From Vallitalea longa (GTDB taxonomy: Bacteria; Bacillota; Clostridia; Lachnospirales; Vallitaleaceae): a DNA stretch of 64,000 nt. The translations under genes were made by a program, and so were the position numbers. The stretch spans positions 62,001 through 126,000 of the forward strand of contig NZ_BRLB01000005.1 in the NCBI RefSeq assembly GCF_027923465.1, in the 5' to 3' direction. The notes beneath the pieces are model-generated. The model ran no database searches, had not been told where the DNA came from, and was given only the letters and a program-made list of their open reading frames with translations. Below are positions 54,025 through 62,374 of the stretch, one piece after another. The first letter of the stretch is position 1. Each line of letters opens with the position of its first letter.

Positions 54025-55137
54025 ATGATTATGAACAAGAGAAATAAGCTATTGATAATTATATTTATTATAACGACGGTTGTACTTATTGGCTGTACTT
54101 CCAATTCTCAAGTTAAGGAAGACGTAAACTCTAATAGTATGACATTGACAGATATGTTAGGAAGGACTGTATCAATAGATGGCAATGCTAAGAAAGTAGT
54201 TGCTATTGGACCAGGAGCACTAAGATTATATTGTTACATAGATAGTGCGGATAAAGTAGTAGGAATAGAGCAGCTTGAAAAAGACCATCCTACTGGAAGA
54301 CCGTATGCACTTGCTAACGAATCATTAAAGGAACTAGATGTAATAGGACCTGGAGGACCAAATAATTCTCCGGATGCTGAAAAAATATTATCAGTGAAAC
54401 CGGATGTAATATTTTCCATGTATGCATATGATAAATCTGCAGTGGATGAACTCCAATCAAAGACTGGTATACCAGTAGTCGCATTAAGTTATGGAGAAGT
54501 ATCGACTTTTGATCCTGCTGTATATGAATCACTAGAAATGATCGGAAAAATAATGGGTAGAGAAGATAGGGCAACAGAAGTTATTGATTTTATGAAAAAC
54601 TGCAAAGAAGATTTGAATGTAAGAACAAAAGATATTGTAGAAGATAAAAAATCAAGTACATACATAGGTGCGTTATCTTATAAAGGTAGTCATGGTATAG
54701 AGAGTACTTATGGCAATTATTCATTGTTTCAAGCGATTAATGCTAACAATGTAGTTGATGAAGTAGAGAAAACAGGATCTATTATGATAGATAAAGAAAA
54801 ACTTATTGAATGGAATCCTGATAAAATCTTTATTGACTATGGTGGACTTAATCTTGTTAAAGATGATTATAACAAAAACCCTGATTTCTATGATACTCTA
54901 ACAGCGTTTAAAACAGGTGAGTTGTATTCACAATTACCTTATAATTTTTATCATACCAATATAGGAACTGCCATGGCTGATGCATATTATCTTGGAAAAG
55001 TTCTATACCCTGATAGTTTCAGCGATATAGAACCTGAGAAAAAAGCGGATGAGATTTACAAGTTCTTACTTGGGAAGGAAGTTTATAAAAAAATGGCAGA
55101 AGACTTTGGCGAATTTAATAAGATCACAATAGATTAA
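54025..55137 (+). CDS. TroA/BtuF-type substrate-binding lipoprotein
   Basis: 370 residues from ATG 54025 (ATG 54031 is the alternative; AAGGAG at 54015-54020). Lipobox VLIGC, then LTDMLGRTVSIDGNAKKVVAI, SADKVVGIEQLEKDHP and PDVIFSMYAYDKSAV, typical of siderophore/cobalamin/metal-complex binders. Third component of the importer. In context with larBCE it probably binds a nickel complex; the sequence does not identify the ligand. Confidence 0.88.
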   Translation: MIMNKRNKLLIIIFIITTVVLIGCTSNSQVKEDVNSNSMTLTDMLGRTVSIDGNAKKVVAIGPGALRLYCYIDSADKVVGIEQLEKDHPTGRPYALANESLKELDVIGPGGPNNSPDAEKILSVKPDVIFSMYAYDKSAVDELQSKTGIPVVALSYGEVSTFDPAVYESLEMIGKIMGREDRATEVIDFMKNCKEDLNVRTKDIVEDKKSSTYIGALSYKGSHGIESTYGNYSLFQAINANNVVDEVEKTGSIMIDKEKLIEWNPDKIFIDYGGLNLVKDDYNKNPDFYDTLTAFKTGELYSQLPYNFYHTNIGTAMADAYYLGKVLYPDSFSDIEPEKKADEIYKFLLGKEVYKKMAEDFGEFNKITID

Positions 55138-55229
55138 TGGATCATAATAACTGTTTGATTGCATAAAAATTGTATTGAAGAATTAAGTCAAGTAAATGAC
55201 AAGATTAAAAATAAAGGAGTGACCTTAAG

Positions 55230-56522
55230 ATGAAAATTTTGTATTATGATTGTTTTGCTGGAATAAGTGGAGATATGAACTTAGGAGCTTTAATAGATCT
55301 AGGGGTAGGAAAAGATTATTTGATAAATGAACTGAATAAGCTTACTATTTCACAAGAATTCGAAATTGAAATGGGAACAAGTCAGAAGATGGGTATTACA
55401 GGAACAAAAGTAGATGTGATTCTACAGAACAAAAATCATATTCATGAACATAGTCATAACCATAATATTAATCATCATATGCAAGGACATTCTCACGAAC
55501 ACGGACATTCACATGAACATGAGCAAGAGTTTATCCATGACCATACTGAAATACATGAACACGAGCATAGGAATCTAAATAGCATATATAAAATCATTGA
55601 TGACAGTACTTTAAATGAGAACATAAAAAAATTGAGTAAAGATATGTTTTTGGTTGTAGCAAAAGCTGAAGCAAAGGTACATGGAAAACCTATAGATGAA
55701 GTTCATTTTCACGAAGTAGGAGCTGTTGATTCTATAGTTGATATAATAGGAGCGGCAATATGTATAGACAAACTGAAAGTAGATAAGATCTACGCTTCCA
55801 CAGTAGAATTAGGAGGCGGATTCGTAAAATGTGCTCATGGAATTATACCAGTACCGGCACCTGCGACTACAGAAATTCTTACTGATATACCTGTAAGTAA
55901 GGGAAAAGTTAATTCTGAAACAACGACTCCCACAGGAGCGGCAATTTTAAAAACTATGGTTGGAAAATTTACAGATAAGATGGATTTTAAAATAATAAAA
56001 ACAGGGTATGGACTTGGAACCAAAGATTTTGAAATACCAAATGTATTAAGGGTTTTTTTAGGTGAAGTTAGTAATGAAGTTAATGATATACAGACAATGA
56101 TAGAAGTTAATATTGATGATATGAATTCTGAGCTATTTGGTCATATTGAAGATAAACTATTTGAAAGTGGTGCACTAGATGTATATAAGACACCGATTAT
56201 CATGAAAAAAGGCAGACCTGCAATTAAATTGAGTGTATTAACTAATACGGCTAGTTTACATGAAATAGAAAAAATACTATTAGTTGAGACGACTACTTTA
56301 GGTCTTAGAGAGTACCAAGTTAATAAAGTCATGCTTAATAGAGAATTTACTACCATTTCAACCAAATATGGAAAAATACCTATGAAAATAGGATTTTTAG
56401 ATGGAGAAGTAATAAAGATGAAACCAGAATATGAGGTTTGTAAAAAATTAGCAGATTCAAATGGAGTACCTATAAGATACATTTATGATGAAGTATCGAA
56501 AATTAATTTGAATGGAGAATGA
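55230..56522 (+). CDS. larC: Nickel-pincer cofactor biosynthesis protein LarC
   Basis: 430 residues, LarC1 and LarC2 in one continuous frame. Begins MKILYYDCFAGISGDMNLGA. A His-rich insert (about residues 69-113, e.g. HGHSHEHEQ) precedes KVHGKPIDEVHFHEVGAVDS and TTPTGAAILKTMVG. LarC inserts nickel into the dithiolated pincer precursor using CTP. In Lactobacillus plantarum a programmed frameshift joins the halves; none is needed here. The His-rich insert probably buffers nickel. AAAGGAG upstream of ATG 55230. The larE start overlaps its stop. Confidence 0.95.
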   Translation: MKILYYDCFAGISGDMNLGALIDLGVGKDYLINELNKLTISQEFEIEMGTSQKMGITGTKVDVILQNKNHIHEHSHNHNINHHMQGHSHEHGHSHEHEQEFIHDHTEIHEHEHRNLNSIYKIIDDSTLNENIKKLSKDMFLVVAKAEAKVHGKPIDEVHFHEVGAVDSIVDIIGAAICIDKLKVDKIYASTVELGGGFVKCAHGIIPVPAPATTEILTDIPVSKGKVNSETTTPTGAAILKTMVGKFTDKMDFKIIKTGYGLGTKDFEIPNVLRVFLGEVSNEVNDIQTMIEVNIDDMNSELFGHIEDKLFESGALDVYKTPIIMKKGRPAIKLSVLTNTASLHEIEKILLVETTTLGLREYQVNKVMLNREFTTISTKYGKIPMKIGFLDGEVIKMKPEYEVCKKLADSNGVPIRYIYDEVSKINLNGE

Positions 56523-56524
56523 TT

Positions 56525-57337
56525 ATGGACAAATATAATACTCTAATAGATTACTTGAAAAAATTAGAAAAAGTCATAATAGCTTTTTCTGGTGGGGTGG
56601 ATAGTACTTTTTTATTATATGCAACAAAAGAGGCATTAGGGGATAATGTAAAAGCTGTAACGATAAATTCACCTTATATAGCGAATTGGGAAATAGAAGA
56701 AGCAAAAGAATTCACACAAGAATTAGAAATAAAACATGATTTTATAGAAGTGGATATAGTAGAAGCTATAAAATATAATCCAATAAACAGATGTTATCTA
56801 TGTAAAAAACACATATTCCAGATGATAAAAGGAAAGGCTGAGAATGAGGGTTATAAATATGTAATTGATGGAACTAATTTTGATGATACAAAAGATTACA
56901 GACCAGGTATGAAAGCATTGAAAGAGTTAGAAATCGTTAGTCCACTATTAGAATGTGAGATTACCAAAAGTGATATAAGAGGAATGGCAAAAACCAAGCA
57001 ACTTGATGTATGGAACAAACCATCTTATGCCTGCTTATTAACAAGAATTCCACATGATAAGAACATTGAAGTTGAGACTCTTAACAAGATAGAAAAGGCT
57101 GAAAAATATCTGATGGATAGAGGTATGAGAGCTTGTAGAGTAAGAGTACATGAAAATCTAGCAAGAATTGAGCTAGATAAAGATGGTATAGATAAAATAG
57201 TTGCTCAAGAGATAAGAGAAGATATCACCAATTATTTCAAAAAAATAGGATTTGACTATATAACACTAGATCTACAAGGTTATAAAATGGGTAATTTCAG
57301 TATTAATGATTTGAAGGTGAGTGATTCTATTGAATAG
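56525..57337 (+). CDS. larE: Pyridinium-3,5-bisthiocarboxylate (LarE) sulfur transferase
   Basis: 270 residues. PP-loop FSGGVDSTFLLYATKEA marks the ATP-dependent sulfur-transferase fold; ends with RIELDKDGIDKI. Cysteines at about 90, 93 (RCYLCKK) and 170 (PSYACLLTRIP, the site equivalent to the sacrificial Cys176 of L. plantarum) are kept, the three-Cys set of LarE enzymes reported to carry an Fe-S cluster rather than being consumed. ATG 56525 has GGAG at 56514-56517; the in-frame ATG 56519 overlaps the larC stop. Confidence 0.93.
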   Translation: MDKYNTLIDYLKKLEKVIIAFSGGVDSTFLLYATKEALGDNVKAVTINSPYIANWEIEEAKEFTQELEIKHDFIEVDIVEAIKYNPINRCYLCKKHIFQMIKGKAENEGYKYVIDGTNFDDTKDYRPGMKALKELEIVSPLLECEITKSDIRGMAKTKQLDVWNKPSYACLLTRIPHDKNIEVETLNKIEKAEKYLMDRGMRACRVRVHENLARIELDKDGIDKIVAQEIREDITNYFKKIGFDYITLDLQGYKMGNFSINDLKVSDSIE

Positions 57338-58076
57338 AGAAGATATATTTAAAATACTAGATGAATTAAAAAACGATAAAGTATCTGTAGAAGATGCGTA
57401 CCAAGAAATAAAAGATTTACCATTTAAGGACTTGGGTTTCGCTAAAATAGATAATCATAGAGAAATAAGAGTAGGCTATCCTGAAGTGATATATTGTGAA
57501 AATAAAACCATACCCCAAATAAGAGAAATAATAAAATTCATGTTAACTAAAAACAACAATATCCTGGCTACAAGAGCTACTAAAGAAATGTTTGATAAAG
57601 TAAAAGACCTAGATAATAAACTAAAATATAATGAATTAGGAAGAACGATTACCTTAGAGGTAAATGAAATAAAAAAAACAGATTCCTATATAGCTATAGT
57701 ATCTGCTGGTACCTCAGATTTAGCAGTAGTTGAAGAAGCCAAAGAAACAGCATCGATATTGGGTAATAAAGTAAAAGTAATCACTGATGTTGGAGTTGCA
57801 GGTATTCATAGATTATATGCTAGATTAGATATTATTAGAGAAGCAAAAGTTGTTATAGTCATCGCAGGTATGGAAGGAGCCCTTGCAAGTGTAGTAGGTG
57901 GATTGGTAGATAAACCCATTATTGCTGTTCCCACTAGTGTAGGATATGGTGCTAATTTTAATGGACTATCAGCATTATTATCAATGTTGAATAGTTGCGC
58001 TTCTGGGGTTTCAGTTGTAAATATAGACAACGGTTTTGGTGCTGCCTATAATGCTAGTATGATTAATCAATTATAA
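57330..58076 (+). CDS. larB: Pyridinium-3,5-biscarboxylate synthase LarB
   Basis: 248 residues. C-terminal AIR-carboxylase-like (PurE) domain with VSAGTSDLAVVEEAKETA, VIAGMEGALASVVGGLVD, VPTSVGYGANFNGLSALLSM and NSCASGVSVVNIDNGFGAA. It carboxylates and hydrolyses nicotinic-acid adenine dinucleotide to the first pincer intermediate. TTG 57330 is preferred (AAGGTGAG nine bases upstream); a GTG at 57321 overlaps larE. Last gene of the operon. No larA (the enzyme that would use the cofactor) is seen nearby. Confidence 0.93.
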   Translation: MNREDIFKILDELKNDKVSVEDAYQEIKDLPFKDLGFAKIDNHREIRVGYPEVIYCENKTIPQIREIIKFMLTKNNNILATRATKEMFDKVKDLDNKLKYNELGRTITLEVNEIKKTDSYIAIVSAGTSDLAVVEEAKETASILGNKVKVITDVGVAGIHRLYARLDIIREAKVVIVIAGMEGALASVVGGLVDKPIIAVPTSVGYGANFNGLSALLSMLNSCASGVSVVNIDNGFGAAYNASMINQL

Positions 58077-58184
58077 ATAAATCAACTTAATAAAATCTTA
58101 AGAAATAATTAAGTGAAAAATACACTTTCCTAATTTGAATTTTTGTTATATTATAGAAAAGACGAAGAAAGGAAAGAAACAAAT

Positions 58185-59183
58185 ATGGATAACTCTCAAG
58201 ATAAATACAGACAAGTAAGATATGAAAGAAGAAGGAAAAAGAAAATATATAGATTAGCAATGGTATGTACACTATTTTTAATATGTTGTGGACTTATTGC
58301 TTTTATCACATATAAAATATTTAATCCAAGTTTAATAAAGGGTAATGATTTACGTGATGAAGTAGTATTCATTAATGAAAAAGATAATGTATCGAAAGAT
58401 TCGAATACCATTCCAGAAGAAACAAATACAATTTCAGAGAATATTGATACTACAGATACAATAAGTGTGGACGATTATTCTATGGATATTCCTAATAGAG
58501 ATGAACTTATAGATTTAACGAATGATTATCCAGACTTAAAGGAAATTTTGAAGAATTCCAATAACTATCCTGACGATCTTTTGGAACTGATATTAAGAAA
58601 TCCTGAAACTATTGATTTCGTAAAAAACTTTCCTACTAAATATCCAACAACAGGAAAAGAAGAATACATAGATATTACTGACGATTACAAAGATGGCAAA
58701 ATACCACATTTCTTACAGTGGGATCAGCGTTGGGGTTATTATAATTATGGAAATTCACCTATAGCACTTTCAGGATGTGGACCAACTGCTTTATCAATGG
58801 TTATTGTAGGTCTTACAGGTAATACGGATAAAAATCCGAAAGTTGTGTCCGATTTTAGTTATGAGAAAGGTTATTATGTAGATGGTGCAGGTACAAGTTG
58901 GACACTTATGTCAGAGGGAGCTGAGGCTTTAGGATTAAAATCAAAAGTGTTACCTCTAGACGAAAATATTATCAAATCGAATCTTAGAGATGGGAAACCA
59001 ATAATTGTCAGCGTAAGAAAAGGAGATTTTACTACCACAGGACATTTCATTATATTAACTGGGGTAACAGATGAAGGTAAAATAACAGTCAATGATCCTA
59101 ATAGCATTTCAAGAAGTAATAAAGAATGGGATATTGATGTGTTGATGGGTCAGATTAATAATTTGTGGGCATTCAGTGTGTGA
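58185..59183 (+). CDS. C39-like cysteine peptidase, membrane-anchored
   Basis: 332 residues. A basic N-terminus (YERRRKKKIYRLAM) precedes a signal anchor (TLFLICCGLIAFITY) at about 28-42, so the body is outside the cell. The papain-like core has Cys in LSGCGPTALSMV, His in GHFIILTGV and VNDPNS downstream, as in Peptidase_C39_2 proteins. Residues about 50-150 are acidic and Asn-rich. Start: ATG 58185 with GAAAGG upstream. Substrate unknown; a REP-like repeat overlaps the stop. Confidence 0.85.
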   Translation: MDNSQDKYRQVRYERRRKKKIYRLAMVCTLFLICCGLIAFITYKIFNPSLIKGNDLRDEVVFINEKDNVSKDSNTIPEETNTISENIDTTDTISVDDYSMDIPNRDELIDLTNDYPDLKEILKNSNNYPDDLLELILRNPETIDFVKNFPTKYPTTGKEEYIDITDDYKDGKIPHFLQWDQRWGYYNYGNSPIALSGCGPTALSMVIVGLTGNTDKNPKVVSDFSYEKGYYVDGAGTSWTLMSEGAEALGLKSKVLPLDENIIKSNLRDGKPIIVSVRKGDFTTTGHFIILTGVTDEGKITVNDPNSISRSNKEWDIDVLMGQINNLWAFSV

Positions 59184-59210
59184 ATCATTGGGGACGGACC
59201 TTTTTGATTC
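59182..59210 (+). repeat. REP-like repeat over a stop codon
   Basis: GAATCATTG then GGGACGGACCTTTTTGATTC. It begins on the second base of the peptidase's TGA stop (59181-59183). Confidence 0.88.
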
Positions 59211-59253
59211 AGATTGATGTTAGATAAAAGATGTTTTGGCAGTTGAAGAAAAT

Positions 59254-59297
59254 AAAAATCGTGATAACCCTTTAGATAAGGGTTATCACGATTTTTT
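59254..59297 (+). terminator. Terminator after the C39-like gene
   Basis: AAAAATCGTGATAACCCTT and its complement form a 19-base perfect stem with a TAGAT loop, ending in a T6 run. Confidence 0.9.
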
Positions 59298-59305
59298 AGT
59301 TGATA

Positions 59306-59356
59306 TTGACAAAATAAATCAAGTGTAATATACTACATTACATAAGTAATGTAGTA
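59306..59356 (+). promoter_or_regulatory. Promoter and perfect palindromic operator of the BceAB-type exporter
   Basis: TTGACA (59306-59311) and TATACT (59329-59334), 17 bases apart, make a near-consensus promoter. TACTACATTAC-ATAA-GTAATGTAGTA (59331-59356) is an 11-base perfect inverted repeat starting in the -10 box. A repressor should bind it; no matching regulator gene is adjacent. Confidence 0.8.
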
Positions 59357-59406
59357 ATAATGTAATGATGTTTTAAATTCAATAGTAAAAAAAGGAGAAT
59401 ATACTT

Positions 59407-60174
59407 ATGAAAATATTAAAAGTGGCAGATTTAACTAAAATTTATGGGAGTTTGGAATCCAATAAATTTCAAGCCCTATCAAAAATCGATTTTTCAATAG
59501 ATGAGGGAGATTTTGTTGCAATTATGGGTGCTTCAGGAAGTGGCAAATCCACATTGATGAATATTATCGCAGGTTATGATAAGCCAACTGAAGGTAGTGT
59601 AATTATAGACAATACTAAAATAGAGTCGTTAGGGGAAAAAGAGATAGCTAATTTCAGAAGGATTAATTTAGGTTTTATATTTCAGAATTATCAATTAATG
59701 AATAGCCTTAATGTAAAAGAAAATATAGCATTACCATTAATACTTGACAAAAAGCCTGTCGGCTTTATTGAAGAAAAAGTAACAGATATCATGAAATATT
59801 TGAAAATAGATTCTTTGTGGGATAAATATCCTCATGAGATATCTGGGGGTCAGCAACAAAGAGCTGCTATTGGAAGATCAATAATAAATAGTCCTAAGGT
59901 GTTATTAGCTGATGAACCCACAGGAAATCTAGATTCATATACAACGGATAATATAATAGAGCTATTTTCCAAATTGAATAAAGAAAAAAATACATCAATT
60001 ATAATGGTAACACATGATGCTTTAACAACAAAATATTGCAATAAAGTGATTTTTTTACATGATGGTGAAATACATAATACTATAAGTAAAAAAGATAGTG
60101 ATAATGATGAATTTATAAAAAAGGTAGTGGGATATGAGAATATCTTAGGGGGTGTCAAGATTGACAAAAAATAA
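59407..60174 (+). CDS. BceA-type ABC exporter ATP-binding protein
   Basis: 255 residues. Walker A GASGSGKSTLMN, Q-loop FIFQNYQLMNSLNVKENI, signature ISGGQQQRAAIGRSI, Walker B VLLADEPTGNLDSYT, as in BceA/LolD/FtsE-type ATPases of peptide-antibiotic resistance. GGAGAAT upstream of ATG 59407. Overlaps the permease start; a promoter and operator lie at 59306. Confidence 0.92.
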   Translation: MKILKVADLTKIYGSLESNKFQALSKIDFSIDEGDFVAIMGASGSGKSTLMNIIAGYDKPTEGSVIIDNTKIESLGEKEIANFRRINLGFIFQNYQLMNSLNVKENIALPLILDKKPVGFIEEKVTDIMKYLKIDSLWDKYPHEISGGQQQRAAIGRSIINSPKVLLADEPTGNLDSYTTDNIIELFSKLNKEKNTSIIMVTHDALTTKYCNKVIFLHDGEIHNTISKKDSDNDEFIKKVVGYENILGGVKIDKK

Positions 60175-61954
60175 TATCATTATAAAAAACCTAAAATATA
60201 ATCTGAAAAATCATATATCCCTAATTCTAAGTTATATAATTATTGCTTTCATCATTTATCAACTAGGAATTGTATTATGTAATGCAGATTATGATATAAC
60301 CGGTATAAAACCAATGGTGGCTGTTTTATATTGTGTATTGCTACTCTTTTCATTTGTATTCATTAACTATGTGATAGTAGCATATAACAAATCAAGGTCG
60401 AAAGAATTCGGTATATATTTATCGTTAGGATTAGAAAAAAATGATATATATAAATTTATTTTTATTGAAAATACTGTATTGATGATAGTTGCGTCGTTTA
60501 TAGGAATTTCCATATCAATGATTATAACAGAAATATTGAATAGGATATTAGTGGATATTGAATACTTCAATAAGATATCTTTGCATTTCAATGTGACAAA
60601 TCTATTTATAACAATAATTGTGTTATTATTGTTGTATGTATTTACAAATGTCAGATCCATAAGTAAAATCAGAAAAAGTAATATTACATATATAATTAAA
60701 GATGAAGACATAGGAAACAAATCAAAGGGTAAATTTGGTTCACTAATAATAGGATGTATATTATTTAGCTGTATATATATCATAGGAATTTTAGATTCTA
60801 TTGATGTAATTGATTTTTCAATGATTATGCTGGTAAAATTCTTTTTGTATTTTATATCAGTATATTTAATAATATCGAATTTGAGCTATTTCTTTAACTA
60901 TAAAGCAAAAAAGAATCTGAAATACTATTATAATAATATCCTACATCTTATGGATATCAATTACATGTTCGGTCAGTATAAGAAAGTTCTATATTTGACG
61001 TCAATAACAGTATTTATGGGTTTATTAATCAGTAGTAGCATGGCAGGAAGCTTTTATTCCAATATAAAAATTTCCGAGAGAATGAATCCTAATGAATTGC
61101 AAATAATTCAAAGTACAGATGAGGAATTCGATTATAAAAATTTAGGATTAGATATAAAACCTAAATGTGAGTTTGAAGGGTTAGTATATGATGGTTATTT
61201 TTTTGTGGATAATAATACTATAGATGATAGTATAAGATTAGATACCCATTTGAATGAGGAAGAGATAATCATATATGGTGATTCAGTAAAAAGTATAGGT
61301 GATAAAAAGGTAATCTCATTAGAAAACGGGGATAACATGAATTTACTGGTAAAAGATATTAACAGTGATGTAATCTTAATTAATGGGTCTGACATAGTAT
61401 ATGGAGTATCCGAAAAAATTTTTTCACAACTAAAAAATACTTTGCAGGAATACTCAATAGTCACTTTTGAAAATGATACTGATTTAGAATCAAAAGAAAA
61501 AATCTTAAGAGGATATATAAGTAAAAATAAGTTGAATGTCAAAGTTAAATCGGCTAATGCAGGTAGTAAAAATGCTATAAAGGATCAAATTAGTTATTCA
61601 TTTCTGATTTTTATATTAACTATAACTTTCTTCGTTGCGTCGGGAGCCATATTATATTTTAAAATATTCATAGATATTGATAGAGATAAAAAGAAATTCA
61701 TGAAATTAAGGCTTCTGGGTGTTGAAAAAAAAGATATCATAAGAACAATAAAAAAAGAAATATCATTGATATTCAGCATAACATATATTTTTGGTGGACT
61801 TAGCGCTTACATTTGGATGATAATTCATTTTGCAAGTAGTAAATATTTATTAATAAGTATGTTAGGATTAACAATATTGTTCATTATATTTACTATAAGC
61901 ATGAGAGTATTTTATAGAGTAACGACTAGGAGATTAATCAAAATCAATGGATAA
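60161..61954 (+). CDS. BceB/FtsX-type permease with large extracellular loop
   Basis: 597 residues. Four N-terminal helices, FtsX-like pattern SRSKEFGIYLSLGLEKNDI, then more helices and a long hydrophilic loop (about 285-470), and three C-terminal helices around FFVASGAILYFKIFID. This is the BceB layout: the loop senses peptide antibiotics and normally teams with a BceS kinase, absent here. TTG 60161 is preferred (AGGGGGTG upstream); GTG 60152 is possible. A REP-like repeat overlaps the stop. Confidence 0.88.
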   Translation: MTKNNIIIKNLKYNLKNHISLILSYIIIAFIIYQLGIVLCNADYDITGIKPMVAVLYCVLLLFSFVFINYVIVAYNKSRSKEFGIYLSLGLEKNDIYKFIFIENTVLMIVASFIGISISMIITEILNRILVDIEYFNKISLHFNVTNLFITIIVLLLLYVFTNVRSISKIRKSNITYIIKDEDIGNKSKGKFGSLIIGCILFSCIYIIGILDSIDVIDFSMIMLVKFFLYFISVYLIISNLSYFFNYKAKKNLKYYYNNILHLMDINYMFGQYKKVLYLTSITVFMGLLISSSMAGSFYSNIKISERMNPNELQIIQSTDEEFDYKNLGLDIKPKCEFEGLVYDGYFFVDNNTIDDSIRLDTHLNEEEIIIYGDSVKSIGDKKVISLENGDNMNLLVKDINSDVILINGSDIVYGVSEKIFSQLKNTLQEYSIVTFENDTDLESKEKILRGYISKNKLNVKVKSANAGSKNAIKDQISYSFLIFILTITFFVASGAILYFKIFIDIDRDKKKFMKLRLLGVEKKDIIRTIKKEISLIFSITYIFGGLSAYIWMIIHFASSKYLLISMLGLTILFIIFTISMRVFYRVTTRRLIKING

Positions 61955-61981
61955 ATCACTAGTGACGGACCTTTTTGATTC
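61953..61981 (+). repeat. REP-like repeat over a stop codon
   Basis: AAATCACTAGTGACGGACC then TTTTTGATTC. It overlaps the permease stop TAA (61952-61954). Confidence 0.82.
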
Positions 61982-61989
61982 AATGATTC

Positions 61990-62036
61990 TTGATTTATAT
62001 CGAGTATTGATATATAATATATCTATACTCGATATA
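61990..62036 (+). promoter_or_regulatory. Promoter with 20-base palindromic PadR operator
   Basis: TTGATT (61990-61995) and TATAAT (62013-62018) are 17 bases apart. Arms TATATCGAGTATTGATATAT (61996-62015) and its complement (62017-62036) surround a single A with one mismatch, covering the whole spacer and -10. It ends before the GGAGG of the PadR gene, as expected for autorepression. Confidence 0.82.
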
Positions 62037-62050
62037 TGGAGGTATTGAAA

Positions 62051-62374
62051 ATGGCAAGAAAACAACTCCAAAATTTAACAGAACCCATGTATTATGTACT
62101 ACTTAATTTAATAAAGCCAAGACATGGATATGGGATAATGAAAAACATAAAAGAGATGACAAAAGGTAGAGTGAAGGTTGGAGCAGGAACTTTGTATTCA
62201 CTTTTATCTAGGTTCGAAAAAGAAGATATCGTTGTTAAAGTATCCACAGAAGATAATAAAAAGATATATGAACTTACTGATAAAGGAAGAGATATATTAA
62301 GACAAGAACATATTAGGTTGAAACAATTGGTAGCAGATGGTGATTTGATGTTGGGAGATGATAGAAATGAGTAA
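62051..62374 (+). CDS. PadR-family transcriptional regulator
   Basis: 107 residues. MYYVLLNLIKPRHGYGIMKN and GAGTLYSLLSRFEKEDIV then KKIYELTDKGRDIL are PadR hallmarks. ATG 62051 has GGAGG at 62038-62042. The DUF2812 gene overlaps its end by 8 bases, a pairing common in Firmicutes. It probably represses through the 61996-62036 palindrome. Confidence 0.93.
   Translation: MARKQLQNLTEPMYYVLLNLIKPRHGYGIMKNIKEMTKGRVKVGAGTLYSLLSRFEKEDIVVKVSTEDNKKIYELTDKGRDILRQEHIRLKQLVADGDLMLGDDRNE

Noticed and set aside
55230-56522. A frameshift between larC1 and larC2
   Set aside because: The frame is continuous over 430 residues; no slip site is required.
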